DNA of 64,000 bases from Neocallimastix lanati (nom. inval.) (lineage: Eukaryota; Neocallimastigomycota; Neocallimastigomycetes; Neocallimastigales; Neocallimastigaceae): contig JACVTC010000082.1 in NCBI GenBank assembly GCA_016946835.1, positions 270,001 to 334,000 of the forward strand. Reading direction: 5' to 3'. Position 1 is the first letter of the stretch. Every line of letters starts with the position of its first letter. The notes beneath the pieces are model-generated. The model saw only the letters and a program-made list of their open reading frames with translations. It ran no database searches and was not told where the DNA came from. Below are positions 25,616 to 36,637 of the stretch, in pieces. The translations under genes and the position numbers were made by a program.

Positions 25616-26793
25616 AATTTAATAAAACTTTTTATTTTTATTTTATATTTTATCATATATTTGCCAACTTTTACAATTTAATAATAAATTATAAATAAAA
25701 TTATTAATAATATTATAAAAATTTTAATTATCTCAATTTAAATATTCATGACATATTATTTATTATTTTATTATTCAAACTAAAGAAAAAATAGTAAGTA
25801 TTATAATTAATAAAAATAATATAATAATTAATAACAAAACAATTTAATAGAGAAGTATAGTAATATTAATATTAAAAAAAAATATTTATAAATACAATAA
25901 TATAGAACAATAGAATTCAATTTATATATTATGTATATTAAAAGATTTGGTATTTTTTATTTATTCAATTAATGCTTTACCATAATAAAATATCAAATAT
26001 TATTTATTATTGCTCAACAACCAAAAATTAACTATATTTCTCCATTAAATATATTATGTTCTTTAAAATATCATATGTCATACAGAGTTATGATTGGTCG
26101 ATATCAATGTACAACAAATTATTTATTATATATTTTATATAATTATTTTAATTATACATTTATTAATACAATGTATAAATACTTAAACCTTTTCAATTTA
26201 TTATATTTACATTATAAAATAATTTTTTATTTTTATATACCAATTTATTAATATAATAATAAATAATTAATAGTAAATAATAAATAATAAACAATAAATA
26301 ATAATTAATAATAAAATAATAAATAATAAATAATAAATAATAAATAATAAATAATAAATAATAAATAATAAATAATAAATAATAAATAATAAATAATAAA
26401 TAATAATAAGAAATAATAATAATTATAAATAATAATAATAGTAATAATAATAATAATAATAATTACTTGGATTAATTATTTTTTATTTTCATTCAAAAAA
26501 CAAAAAACAAAAAACAAAAAAGCAATATTAATATAATTATAATTAACAATAAAGTATTATTAATAATTTTATTTTTATTTAATAATATAAAACAATTAAG
26601 AAATTTGTAAAATTTAAATAAATTTTTAATAATAATAAAATTTATTGAATAAATAATCATACATAAAGAAAATAAAACAAAGGAAAAAACAAAAACAAAA
26701 AAGTAAAATTTTCTTCAATATTTTTTATAGTAAAAATAATAAATAAAAAAAAAAATTCAGGAAAAATATTTAAAATTTTTAAATAAAATCAAA
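25616..26793. other. Intergenic region upstream of the methyltransferase
   Basis: AT-rich DNA. A slightly more complex patch at 26015-26130 translates (+) to a short frame starting near QQPKINYISPLNILCSL, with no start codon and no recognised family. An AATAAAT-type heptamer array follows at 26268-26405. The final 100 bp before the ATG are A-rich, as for other genes here. Confidence 0.6.
26268..26405. repeat. AATAAAT heptamer array
   Basis: About 18 tandem 7-mers with a few early interruptions. This is the complementary type of the TTATTAT array at 640-1012. Confidence 0.9.
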
Positions 26794-27567
26794 ATGGATA
26801 AACCAATTGTTGATAATATTACTCAAAACTTTTATGATAGCATGGCTTCACAATATGATAAATTTTATAGTGACTGGCAAAAAACAACCCATGATGAAGC
26901 TGTATTCCTCAACGATATATTTAAAAATAGTGGATTTGATAAAACAGCAAAAATTCTTGATTGTGCATGCGGAATTGGAACACAGGCCATTGGACTCGCT
27001 GCTCTTGGCTATTCAGTAACTGGTTCGGATATCAGTGAGGGTGAAATTGTTGAAGCTAAAAAAAGAGCAAAGGAAAATAATGTTGATATTTGTTTTAAGT
27101 CAGCAGATTTTTGTTACTTATCGGAGGTTTTTTCAGAGAAATATGATATTATCATTGCAATGGATAATGCTTTACCCCATATGCTTTCACATGATTCATT
27201 AGAAAAAGCAATTAAAAGTATTGTAAACCAAATGGCAAATGGTGGCATATTTGTTGCTAGTATCAGAGATTATGATTTAATGTTAAAAGAAAAACCTGCC
27301 TATTCAGCACCTTACGTTCATAAATCCAAAAATGGTCAAAAGGTATTATTTCAAACATGGGAATGGGTAGGAGAAAATTATAAATTCATTCAATACATTA
27401 TTGATGATGAAGAGACATTGCAAGTCAGCAAATTTGCATGTGAGTATAGAGCAACAAGAAGGGAAGAAATTACGTCTCTTCTACGTTCTTATGGATGCAG
27501 CGAAGTGATTTGGAAAATGCCAGAGGAAACTGGTTTTTACCAACCTGTTGTAGTGGCAAGAAAATGA
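26794..27567 (+). CDS. Class I SAM-dependent methyltransferase, bacterial-like
   Basis: This 257-residue intronless protein has the Rossmann-type methyltransferase fold. Motif I is LDCACGIGTQAIGLA at residues 55-69, followed by the acidic residue D79 in TGSDIS that would bind the adenosine ribose. YDIIIAMDNALPHML (117-131) is the post-II/motif IV region, and GGIFVASIRDYD (150-161) the motif V strand. The substrate is not evident; the general layout resembles glycine/sarcosine N-methyltransferase-like or small-molecule enzymes. Its codon use and base composition are visibly more GC-rich and less A/T-skewed than the neighbouring peroxidases, and it has no intron. Horizontal acquisition from a gut bacterium is therefore a reasonable inference, not proven here. 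It lies between the pseudogene zone and the peroxidase array and is convergent with peroxidase copy 1. Confidence 0.9.
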   Translation: MDKPIVDNITQNFYDSMASQYDKFYSDWQKTTHDEAVFLNDIFKNSGFDKTAKILDCACGIGTQAIGLAALGYSVTGSDISEGEIVEAKKRAKENNVDICFKSADFCYLSEVFSEKYDIIIAMDNALPHMLSHDSLEKAIKSIVNQMANGGIFVASIRDYDLMLKEKPAYSAPYVHKSKNGQKVLFQTWEWVGENYKFIQYIIDDEETLQVSKFACEYRATRREEITSLLRSYGCSEVIWKMPEETGFYQPVVVARK

Positions 27568-28333
27568 ATCTAATATGGGGTTATTAATAAAAGAGAAAAA
27601 TATTAAAAATATAGTTAAATAATTAAATATTAAATATAATAATTCATATATATATATATATATTTTTTTTTCACTATCTTGTATATAATAAAGTTTACTT
27701 ATTTATTCTTATATAATAAAAATAAAGAAGTAAATGTAGAAATAAATACAAAATAGTTTATTTAAAAATTAAACTTTTTTATTCTATTCTATTTTATATA
27801 TATATATATATATGAAAATTAGAGAAATTGCTTTTAAAATCTTTTGGACTATATTTTTAAATGAATAAAATATTATGAATATATGTAATATATATAAAAT
27901 ACATTCATAAAAATAAAATTAAAATTTTTTAATATAAATATTGAAATATTATGTCAAAAGAATTTAGTAGTTATAAATTAATATTTTTTTAGTTTTATTT
28001 TAATATTTTTTTTTAATATTATTATTATAATATTAATGATACAATTTTCGAAAGATCAAAAGTTTTTGTATAAAGATAAAAAAATATCAATCAATATTAA
28101 TATAAACATTAATTAAAATAAATATATTAAGATATATATATATATTTTTTTTTAAAATTTTATTTATATTTATTATTATTATTATTATTTTATTATTTTT
28201 TATTAGTATTAATTAATTTTAAAATTTTGTAATAATTATAGTTCTATTTCTTTATTTTTTAATAAATGATAGTTATATTTAAAATTTTATGTATTTTTAT
28301 TAATAAGAGTAATATTTAAATATTAATGTATTT
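27568..28333. other. Intergenic region
   Basis: This is the convergent interval between the methyltransferase and peroxidase copy 1. It is AT-rich, with TATA runs at 27647-27662, 27797-27812 and 28133-28145. The right end (28140-28330) resembles the 3' flanks of the other minus-strand peroxidase copies. Confidence 0.6.
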
Positions 28334-28882
28334 TTAATTTATTCCTAATAATTCTTTAACTTTTGGTTCCATTTCTTCTGGTTTCATCGTTGGTGAATAT
28401 CTGCCAACAACTTTACCTTCTTTATTAACTAAGAATTTGGTGAAATTCCATTTAATATCACCTGGCTTTTTACATGTTTTACTCATTACTTCAACTCCTT
28501 TCATTGCTAATTTATTTTTAGTACCATTAATTTCATCTTTTTGAATTTGTTCTTTTAAATATTTATATAATGGGGAAGTATTATCTCCATTAACATCAAT
28601 CTTACGGAATTGATCAAAGGTGGTATCATATTTAAGAGTACAGAATTGATGAATTTCATCATCAGTACCAGGAGCTTGATGTCCAAATTGATTACAAGGG
28701 AAATCTAAAATTTCTAATCCCTTATCATGATAATTCTTATATAATTTTTCTAAACCTTCATATTGAGGAGTAAAACCGCAGCCAGTAGCAGTATTTACAA
28801 TAATTAAAACTTTATCTTTTAATTGATCTAAAGCAAATTCTTCACCTTTTCTATTTTCAACCTTAATATCGTAGATACCCAT
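28334..28882 (-). CDS. Glutathione peroxidase family protein, copy 1 (Cys type)
   Basis: This 182-residue thioredoxin-fold peroxidase reduces H2O2 and organic hydroperoxides. The peroxidatic Cys is C35 in NTATGCGFTPQY. Q65 in PCNQFG and W145-N146 in WNFTKFLV complete the Cys-Gln-Trp-Asn tetrad. C81 in IHQFCTLKY is in the position of the resolving Cys of yeast Gpx3 and other thioredoxin-dependent enzymes, so thioredoxin rather than glutathione is the probable reductant. NTATGCGFTPQYEGLEKLY is closer to bacterial (Firmicutes-type) proteins than to the usual fungal NVASKCGF. There is no intron, signal peptide or C-terminal targeting signal, so a cytosolic location is expected. Variant residues are T102 and Q112. 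It is the leftmost of four minus-strand tandem copies. The ATG is preceded by an A-rich leader and the shared upstream block. Confidence 0.95.
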   Translation of the reverse strand: MGIYDIKVENRKGEEFALDQLKDKVLIIVNTATGCGFTPQYEGLEKLYKNYHDKGLEILDFPCNQFGHQAPGTDDEIHQFCTLKYDTTFDQFRKIDVNGDNTSPLYKYLKEQIQKDEINGTKNKLAMKGVEVMSKTCKKPGDIKWNFTKFLVNKEGKVVGRYSPTMKPEEMEPKVKELLGIN

Positions 28883-30317
28883 TTTATTTTTTCTTTTAAT
28901 TATTAATAATTATGTAAAATAATATTTAATTTATAATTTTTTTTTATTTATTCTTTAATCAATAAATTTATAATAATGATATTTTCATAAAGAAAATTAC
29001 ATGATATTTATATTTTTTTTATATAATATTTAATTAATATATTTTATATTTTAATATTACTTTAGTATTTAATAAAATATTTTATTTTTCTTTTATTTTT
29101 TAAATAACTCCTAATTAATATAATTAATAATACAATTGTGAATAAATAATTTATTAATGAAAAATAAAAATTATTTAAATAATTAAAACAGGATTTAATC
29201 AATATTGAAGTATTACTAATATATATTAATAATTTATTAATAATATTCCTGTTGATTAAAATTATTATTAAAAAATTAATTTAAATTTTATATATACTAA
29301 ACAATAAAAAATAATTTTTATAAACATAATTTACTAAAGTTTATATTAATGGTCTAATAATTTAAATATTTATAAAATATCAAAAAAAAATAAAAAGTGA
29401 TACAAATTTTTTCACATTTTTTTAAAAAGAAAAAAAAAATTTTCATTTATTAATTAAATTTTATTATAAAATATAATTATAAACTTTAATTATTTTTTTT
29501 ATCAAAAATGAAATACATATTATTTTCGATATTTATTTTATAAATAATTGATAGTGATATAAAAAGTAATACATAATGAATTATTAAATAATATTCCAAA
29601 TAAGAATAGTTGAAAAAAAATAAATAAAATATATTTAATTAATCAATTTTACATATAATTTATATATATATTTACATTATTATTCAAAAAAATAAGATAA
29701 ATATCTTTATATTACTAATTATGTTATTTGTTTCTTATCATAAAAATGATACAAAATAATAATTGTGGTTTAATATTATTTAATAAATTAATAATAATAT
29801 TATTATTAAATAAAAAATAAAAAATCTTTAACCATTTTATAAAAGGTTAAAATTTATTTTTATAGTATTTTCTAATATTTATTAAATTAAAAATACTAAA
29901 AATAACATTTGTAATTTAAATTTTATCATTAATATTATAAATATATTTAAATTCTTTATTAAAAAAACCTCCATATAATATTAATACAAATGAAATAAAT
30001 TTATAAAAAGATACTTCTTTCCAATAAAAATTTTTATTTTTTATTTAATAATCTTATTCTTTTTTTTTTTTTTTTTTTTTTTTTTTTGGTAACTTTAATG
30101 TAAAAATAATACAAACACTAATTAAAAGAAATTTTTTATGAAACTTTTCTTCTAAATAATTCTATTTTTTATTTAATAATTTAATGTTTTATTTTATTTT
30201 TATTTAATCGTTTTTAATTAATATTAATTTTTTTAAAAATTTTGTAATAATAATAATTTCTATAACTTTATTTTTATAAATGAGGGTAATATTTAAAAAT
30301 TTATGTATTTTTTAATT
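28883..30317. other. Duplicated peroxidase spacer, copy 1/2
   Basis: This AT-rich spacer is almost identical to the spacer 32669-34119. It contains the conserved upstream block near 28971-29000, the string ACAGGATTTAATCAATATTG near 29189, a poly-T run at 30060-30086 and a TTTGGTAACTTTAATG string shared with the other spacers. No gene is seen inside. Confidence 0.85.
28971..29000 (-). promoter_or_regulatory. Conserved upstream block, peroxidase copy 1
   Basis: About 90 bp upstream of the ATG. The plus-strand core ATGATATTTTCATAAAGAAA is shared by all intact copies in matching position and orientation, while much of the surrounding DNA differs for copies 5 and 6. A transcription-factor site or core promoter element is inferred. 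Confidence 0.5.
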
Positions 30318-30866
30318 TTAATTTATGCCTAATAATTCTTTAACTTTTGGTTCCATTTCTTCTGGTTTCATCGTTGGTGAATATCTGCCAACAACTTTAC
30401 CTTCTTTATTGACTAAAAATTTAGTGAAATTCCATTTAATATCACCTGGCTTTTTACATGTTTTACTCATTACTTCAACTCCTTTCATTGCTAATTTATT
30501 TTTAGTACCATTAATTTCATCTTTTTGAATTTGTTCTTTTAAATATTTATATAATGGGGAAGCATTATCTCCATTAACATCAATCTTTCGGAATTGATCA
30601 AAGGTGGTATCATATTTAAGAGTACAGAATTGATGAATTTCATCGTCGGTACCTGGAGCTTGATGACCAAATTGATTACAAGGGAAATCTAATATTTCTA
30701 ATCCCTTATCGTGATAATTCTTATATAATTTTTCTAAACCTTCATATTGAGGAGTAAAACCGCAGCCAGTAGCAGTATTTACAATAATTAAAACTTTATC
30801 TTTTAATTGATCTAAAGCAAATTCTTCACCTTTTCTATTTTCAACCTTAATATCGTAGATACCCAT
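30318..30866 (-). CDS. Glutathione peroxidase family protein, copy 2 (Cys type)
   Basis: 182 residues; the protein differs from copy 1 only by A102 instead of T102. The tetrad C35, Q65, W145, N146 and the second Cys C81 are intact. Silent sites differ: it shares TCTTTCGG, CTAATATTTC and CTTATCGTGAT (plus strand) with copy 4 rather than with its neighbour copy 1, which supports duplication of a two-gene unit. Its upstream spacer is about 180 bp shorter than those of copies 1 and 3. Function as for copy 1: thiol-dependent peroxide reduction in the cytosol. Confidence 0.95.
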   Translation of the reverse strand: MGIYDIKVENRKGEEFALDQLKDKVLIIVNTATGCGFTPQYEGLEKLYKNYHDKGLEILDFPCNQFGHQAPGTDDEIHQFCTLKYDTTFDQFRKIDVNGDNASPLYKYLKEQIQKDEINGTKNKLAMKGVEVMSKTCKKPGDIKWNFTKFLVNKEGKVVGRYSPTMKPEEMEPKVKELLGIN

Positions 30867-31849
30867 TTTATTTATTTTTTTAATTATTAATAACTATGTT
30901 AAATAATATTTATTTTATAATTTTTTTTTATTTATTCTTTAATCAATAAATTTATAATAATGATATTTTCATAAAGAAAATTACCTTATATTTATATTAA
31001 TAATATTCCTGTTGATTAAAATTATTATTAAAAAATTAATTTAAATTTTATATATACCAAACAATAAAAAATAGTTCTTATAAACATAATTTACTAATGT
31101 TTATATTAATGGTCTAATAATTTAAATATTTATAAAATATCAAAAAAAAAAAATAGAAAAGTGATACAAATTTTTTCACATTTTTTTTAAAAATAAAATT
31201 TTTTTCATTTATTAATTAAATTTTACTATAAAATAAAATTTTAATTATTTATTTTTCAAAAATAAAATATATATTATTTTCGATATTTATTTTATAAATA
31301 ATTGATAGTGATATAAAAAAGTAATGCCAAAAGAATTATTAAATATTAAATAATATTCCAAATAAAAATAGTTGAAAAAAAAGAATAAAAAAAATTAATT
31401 AAATATTATTTAATTAATCAATTTTACATATAATTTATATATATATTTACATTATAATTCAAAAAAATAAGATAAATATCTTTGTATTACTAATTATGTT
31501 ATTTGTTTCTTATCATAAAAATGATACAAAATAATAATCGTGGTTTAATATTATTTAATAAATTAATAATAATATTAATATTAAATAAAAAATAAAAATT
31601 AAAAAATAATTAACTTTTTTAATACTTTTTTCAAAATTGTTTTTATAGTATTATCTAATATTCATTAAATTAAAAATACTAAAAATAACATTTGTAATTT
31701 AAATTTTATTATTAATATTATAAATATATTTAAATTCTTTATTAAAAAAGCTTCCATATAATATTAATACAATCATAACTAAAAGAAATTTATAAAAAGA
31801 TACTTCTTTCCAATAAAAATTTTTATTTTTTATTTAATAATCTTATTCT

Positions 31850-31890
<41 letters not shown>

Positions 31891-32119
31891 GTAACTTTAA
31901 TGTAAAAATAATACAAACACTAATTAAAAGAAATTTTTTATGAAACTTTTCTTCTAAATAATTCTATTTTTTATTTAATAATTTAATGTTTTATTTTATT
32001 TTTATTTAATCGTTTTTAATTAATATTAATTTTTTTAAAAATTTTGTAATAATAATAATTTCTATAACTTTATTTTTATAAATGAGGGTAATATTTAAAA
32101 ATTTATGTATTTTTTAATT
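30867..32119. other. Duplicated peroxidase spacer with internal deletion
   Basis: Homologous to the spacer above copy 1, but it lacks about 180 bp (the AT-rich part between the GAAAATTAC block and ATTCCTGTTGATTAAAATT near 31006). It contains a long poly-T run at 31853-31889 and the shared TTTGGTAACTTTAATG string. No gene is seen. Confidence 0.85.
30955..30984 (-). promoter_or_regulatory. Conserved upstream block, peroxidase copy 2
   Basis: Same block as above copy 1 (core ATGATATTTTCATAAAGAAA), about 90 bp upstream of the ATG. It is retained although the adjacent segment beyond it is deleted in this spacer. Confidence 0.5.
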
Positions 32120-32668
32120 TTAATTTATGCCTAATAATTCTTTAACTTTTGGTTCCATTTCTTCTGGTTTCATCGTTGGTGAATATCTGCCAACAACTTT
32201 ACCTTCTTTATTGACTAAAAATTTAGTGAAATTCCATTTAATATCACCTGGCTTTTTACATGTTTTACTCATTACTTCAACTCCTTTCATTGCTAATTTA
32301 TTTTTAGTACCATTAATTTCATCTTTTTGAATTTTTTCCTTTAAATATTTATATAATGGGGAAGTATTATCTCCATTAACATCAATCTTACGGAATTGAT
32401 CAAAGGTGGTATCATATTTAAGAGTACAGAATTGATGAATTTCATCATCAGTACCTGGAGCTTGATGACCAAATTGATTACAAGGGAAATCTAAAATTTC
32501 TAATCCCTTATCATGATAATTCTTATATAATTTTTCTAAACCTTCATATTGAGGAGTAAAACCGCAGCCAGTAGCAGTATTTACAATAATTAAAACTTTA
32601 TCTTTTAATTGATCTAAAGCAAATTCTTCACCTTTTCTATTTTCAACCTTAATATCATAGATACCCAT
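32120..32668 (-). CDS. Glutathione peroxidase family protein, copy 3 (Cys type)
   Basis: 182 residues, identical to copy 1 except K112 for Q112. Catalytic C35/Q65/W145/N146 and C81 are present. At silent sites it groups with copy 1 (TCTTACGG, CTAAAATTTC, CTTATCATGAT on the plus strand), and its upstream spacer is nearly identical to that of copy 1. The 3' coding end (TTGACTAAAAATTTAGTG) and 3' flank instead match copies 2 and 4, a mosaic pointing to gene conversion or unequal exchange. Confidence 0.95.
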   Translation of the reverse strand: MGIYDIKVENRKGEEFALDQLKDKVLIIVNTATGCGFTPQYEGLEKLYKNYHDKGLEILDFPCNQFGHQAPGTDDEIHQFCTLKYDTTFDQFRKIDVNGDNTSPLYKYLKEKIQKDEINGTKNKLAMKGVEVMSKTCKKPGDIKWNFTKFLVNKEGKVVGRYSPTMKPEEMEPKVKELLGIN

Positions 32669-33850
32669 TTTATTTTTTCTTTTAATTATTAATAATTATG
32701 TAAAATAATATTTAATTTATAATTTTTTTTTATTTATTCTTTAATCAATAAATTTATAATAATGATATTTTCATAAAGAAAATTACATGATATTTATATT
32801 TTTTTTATATAATATTTAATTAATATATTTTATATTTTAATATTACTTTAGTATTTAATAAAATATTTTATTTTTCTTTTATTTTTTAAATAACTCCTAA
32901 TTAATATAATTAATAATACAATTGTGAATAAATAATTTATTAATGAAAAATAAAAATTATTTAAATAATTAAAACAGGATTTAATCAATATTGAAGTATT
33001 ACTAATATATATTAATAATTTATTAATAATATTCCTGTTGATTAAAATTATTATTAAAAAATTAATTTAAATTTTATATATACTAAACAATAAAAAATAA
33101 TTTTTATAAACATAATTTACTAAAGTTTATATTAATGATCTAATAATTTAAATATTTATAAAATATCAAAAAAAAATAAAAAGTGATACAAATTTTTTCA
33201 CATTTTTTTAAAAAGAAAAAAAAAATTTTCATTTATTAATTAAATTTTATTATAAAATATAATTATAAACTTTAATTATTTTTTTTATCAAAAATGAAAT
33301 ACATATTATTTTCGATATTTATTTTATAAATAATTGATAGTGATATAAAAAGTAATACATAATGAATTATTAAATAATATTCCAAATAAGAATAGTTGAA
33401 AAAAAATAAATAAAATATATTTAATTAATCAATTTTACATATAATTTATATATATATTTACATTATTATTCAAAAAAATAAGATAAATATCTTTGTATTA
33501 CTAATTATGTTATTTGTTTCTTATCATAAAAATGATACAAAATAATAATTGTGGTTTAATATTATTTAATAAATTAATAATAATATTATTATTAAATAAA
33601 AAATAAAAAATCTTTAACCATTTTATAAAAGGTTAAAATTTATTTTTATAGTATTTTCTAATATTTATTAAATTAAAAATACTAAAAATAACATTTGTAA
33701 TTTAAATTTTATAATTAATATTATAAATATATTTAAATTCTTTATTAAAAAAAACTTCCATAAAATATTAATACAAACATAACAAAAAGAATTTTATAAA
33801 AAGATACTTCTTTCCAATAAAAATTTTTATTTTTTATTTAATAATCTTAT

Positions 33851-33881
<31 letters not shown>

Positions 33882-34119
33882 GGTAACTTTAATGTAAAAA
33901 TAATACAAACACTAATTAAAAGAAATTTTTTATGAAACTTTTCTTCTAAATAATTCTATTTTTTATTTAATAATTTAATGTTTTATTTTATTTTATTTTT
34001 ATTTATTCTTTTTTAATTAATATTAATTTATTTAAAAATTTTGTAATAATAATAATAAATTCTATAACTTTATTTTTATAAATAAGGGTAATATTTAAAA
34101 ATTTATGCATTTTTTAATT
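32669..34119. other. Duplicated peroxidase spacer, copy 3/4
   Basis: Near-identical to 28883-30317 over most of its length, with only scattered substitutions and small indels, indicating a recent duplication. It contains the conserved upstream block, the ACAGGATTTAATC string near 32976, and a poly-T run at 33854-33881. No gene is seen. Confidence 0.85.
32757..32786 (-). promoter_or_regulatory. Conserved upstream block, peroxidase copy 3
   Basis: Same core (ATGATATTTTCATAAAGAAA on the plus strand) at the same distance, about 90 bp, from the ATG as in copies 1 and 2. Confidence 0.5.
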
Positions 34120-34668
34120 TTAATTTATGCCTAATAATTCTTTAACTTTTGGTTCCATTTCTTCTGGTTTCATCGTTGGTGAATATCTGCCAACAACTTT
34201 ACCTTCTTTATTGACTAAAAATTTAGTGAAATTCCATTTAATATCACCTGGCTTTTTACATGTTTTACTCATTACTTCAACTCCTTTCATTGCTAATTTA
34301 TTTTTAGTACCATTAATTTCATCTTTTTGAATTTGTTCTTTTAAATATTTATATAATGGGGAAGTATTATCTCCATTAACATCAATCTTTCGGAATTGAT
34401 CAAAGGTGGTATCATATTTAAGAGTACAGAATTGATGAATTTCATCATCAGTACCAGGAGCTTGATGTCCAAATTGATTACAAGGGAAATCTAATATTTC
34501 TAATCCCTTATCGTGATAATTCTTATATAATTTTTCTAAACCTTCATATTGAGGAGTAAAACCGCAGCCAGTAGCAGTATTTACAATAATTAAAACTTTA
34601 TCTTTTAATTGACCTAAAGCAAATTCTTCACCTTTTCTATTTTCAACCTTAATATCGTAGATACCCAT
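34120..34668 (-). CDS. Glutathione peroxidase family protein, copy 4 (Cys type)
   Basis: 182 residues; it differs from copy 1 by G19 instead of D19. All catalytic residues (C35, Q65, W145, N146) and C81 are kept. Silent-site variants group it with copy 2. It is the last of the four minus-strand tandem copies and is divergent (head-to-head) with copy 5, the two start codons being about 1.97 kb apart. The shared inter-copy DNA ends upstream of this gene with increasing divergence, so this copy marks the edge of the recent amplification. Confidence 0.95.
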   Translation of the reverse strand: MGIYDIKVENRKGEEFALGQLKDKVLIIVNTATGCGFTPQYEGLEKLYKNYHDKGLEILDFPCNQFGHQAPGTDDEIHQFCTLKYDTTFDQFRKIDVNGDNTSPLYKYLKEQIQKDEINGTKNKLAMKGVEVMSKTCKKPGDIKWNFTKFLVNKEGKVVGRYSPTMKPEEMEPKVKELLGIN

Positions 34669-34762
34669 TTTATTTATTTTTTTAATTATAAATAACTATG
34701 TTAAATAATATTTATTTTATAATTTTTTTTATTTATTCTTTATTCTTTAATTAATGAATTTA

Positions 34763-34792
34763 TAATAATGATATTTTCAGAAAGAAAATTAC
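34763..34792 (-). promoter_or_regulatory. Conserved upstream block, peroxidase copy 4
   Basis: Variant ATGATATTTTCAGAAAGAAA, about 95 bp upstream of the ATG. The CAGAAAG form is exactly that found in copy 5 on the opposite strand, making the two blocks an inverted pair across the divergent region. Confidence 0.5.
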
Positions 34793-36301
34793 CTCATATT
34801 TATATTTTTTTTTATAAAATATTTAAATAATATATTTTATACTATAATATTAAATGAGTATTTAATAAAAAAAAATTTTTTTTTTCTTTTATTTTTTAAA
34901 AAAACTCTTTATTAATAATATAATTTTGAATAAATATTGTTATATATTATTAATAAAATTTTCATCATATTTAATACAATATTTATTAACATTTAATATA
35001 TATATTAATTTATTCATAATATAATCCTTTGAATTACTTCAGGAGATTAAAATTAATAATATTATATAAAATATATATATTTATTTTTTAAATATAGCAA
35101 CTACTATAATTTATTGAAATTTTAATATAATATCTTTAATTTGAAATTATAAATTAATTATGTGATTAATAATTATGTTAAATTTTGGGAATATTAAAGT
35201 TCCAATAAAAATAACAATATTATAAATTTAATAAAATTTTATAAAAAAAAATTCATTAATATTTTAGTACAAAGCATTGTTAATAATATAGATATAAAGA
35301 TTCTTTTTCCTTAAATTAGAAGAAAAAAAAATATAGGATATGATGCACTTTAATTTAATATAACTATTTATTCTGAAAAATTGTATACTCTATATAATCC
35401 GTATTATTAAATAATTATTAAAAACAGTTGTTATGTATAAATTAAAAATCAATAATAAAAATATGTTATATTCACATTTTCTAACGGTATAAAAAAAAAT
35501 TAATTATTATGTATTTTATATATTTTATATGCCATATTATATATTATATAAACATATATATGTGTTTTAATGATTTTTAATCATCATTTATACAATTAAT
35601 ATTTATAAAAATAATAACATATATTTTAGAATTTAATATAAACTCATTTTAAAATGAAATAAAAGAAATTAAAAAAATATATATATATATAAGCATTAAA
35701 TATATTATTTTCTAATTAGTAATAGTTTTTATATATTATCATTGTAATATATATAACATCATTAAAAATACTGAATTTTTTTTTTTTTTTTTTATTTTTT
35801 TGGTAAAATTATTTTATTTTGTTAATAATTTAATTAAAGTAATTTTAAACATTTTTATTATAAAATAAAGTTTATATATAGTAAAATAATTTTCCATAAA
35901 ATTATTTCAATCCTTATATAAACATTAATAAAATAACAATGATAATAAAAATATTAATATATGACCATTACTAATTAGAATAATAACTTTTTTTTTTTTA
36001 TATTAATAAATTAAAAATTAGTTAATTATAAATTTTAAGATTATTATCTGTTAAATTATTATTTTTTATTTTTTTATTAAAATATTAAAAATAGGCAAAT
36101 AAGCAAAAAAATAATAATTAAAGTTCTTGCTTTAATATAAATACAAAATCTAATAATTAAAAATGAAATGAAATTTTTTTAATATTTTAATATTTATGTT
36201 AATAATGAGATTTTAATTTTTTTTTTTTTTTTAAAAAATATAATTTTATATTTTTTATTAATATAAAATATCAATAATTAGTAATAATCTACAGATACTT
36301 T

Positions 36302-36315
36302 CGGAATGAAAGCGG
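36302..36315 (+). promoter_or_regulatory. CGG-N8-CGG direct repeat upstream of copy 5
   Basis: CGGAATGAAAGCGG lies 336 bp before the start of copy 5, in a locally GC-richer patch. A closely similar CGGAGTAACAGCGG stands upstream of copy 6. Paired CGG triplets are the classical recognition pattern of fungal Zn2Cys6 regulators. Binding is inferred only from this pattern. Confidence 0.35.
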
Positions 36316-36507
36316 ATCAGTTCATTTATAATATAGTTAATGTAGCTGTAATTATTTTAACTTATGTACATTAATTTTATATATTGAAATAATTACACGA
36401 GATATTTAGATTTTGACAATAATATAGTTTAGTATTTATCTTTTTTTTTTTTAATTATAATTATATTATATTATTAAAACATTATATCAAAAAAATATAA
36501 ATATCAA

Positions 36508-36537
36508 GTAATTTTCTTTCTGAAAATATCATTATTA
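36508..36537 (+). promoter_or_regulatory. Conserved upstream block, peroxidase copy 5
   Basis: GTAATTTTCTTTCTGAAAAT and following ATCATTATTA, about 100 bp upstream of the ATG, the exact inverse of the block above copy 4. It contains the imperfect palindrome TTTTCTTTCTGAAAA. Confidence 0.5.
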
Positions 36538-36637
36538 TAAATTTATTAATCAAGTAATAAATTTAAAAAGAAAAATTTAAAAATTATAAAATAGATTTTA
36601 TCTAACATAATTATTAATAATTAAAAGAAAAAATAAA

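Larger units (their letters stand above)
34669..36637. other. Divergent promoter region between peroxidase copies 4 and 5
   Basis: About 2 kb separate the two head-to-head start codons. The outer 130 bp on each side are inverted relatives of one another (TTTTCTTTCTGAAAATATCA reads toward both genes). The middle is AT-rich, with poly-T runs at 35777-35793 and 36218-36232. A GC-richer patch at 36290-36330 carries a CGG-N8-CGG direct repeat. No gene was found inside. Confidence 0.75.

Noticed and set aside
30325-30528. 67-residue open frame on the plus strand, repeated opposite peroxidase copies 2, 3 and 4
   Set aside because: It is the antisense shadow of the conserved C-terminal peroxidase coding sequence. 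Conservation follows from the sense gene, and copies 1, 5 and 6 do not keep it.
36290-36425. Possible tRNA or small structured RNA in the GC-richer patch upstream of peroxidase copy 5
   Set aside because: No cloverleaf with a TTCGA-type T loop or a proper acceptor stem could be drawn. The patch is better explained by the paired CGG motif.
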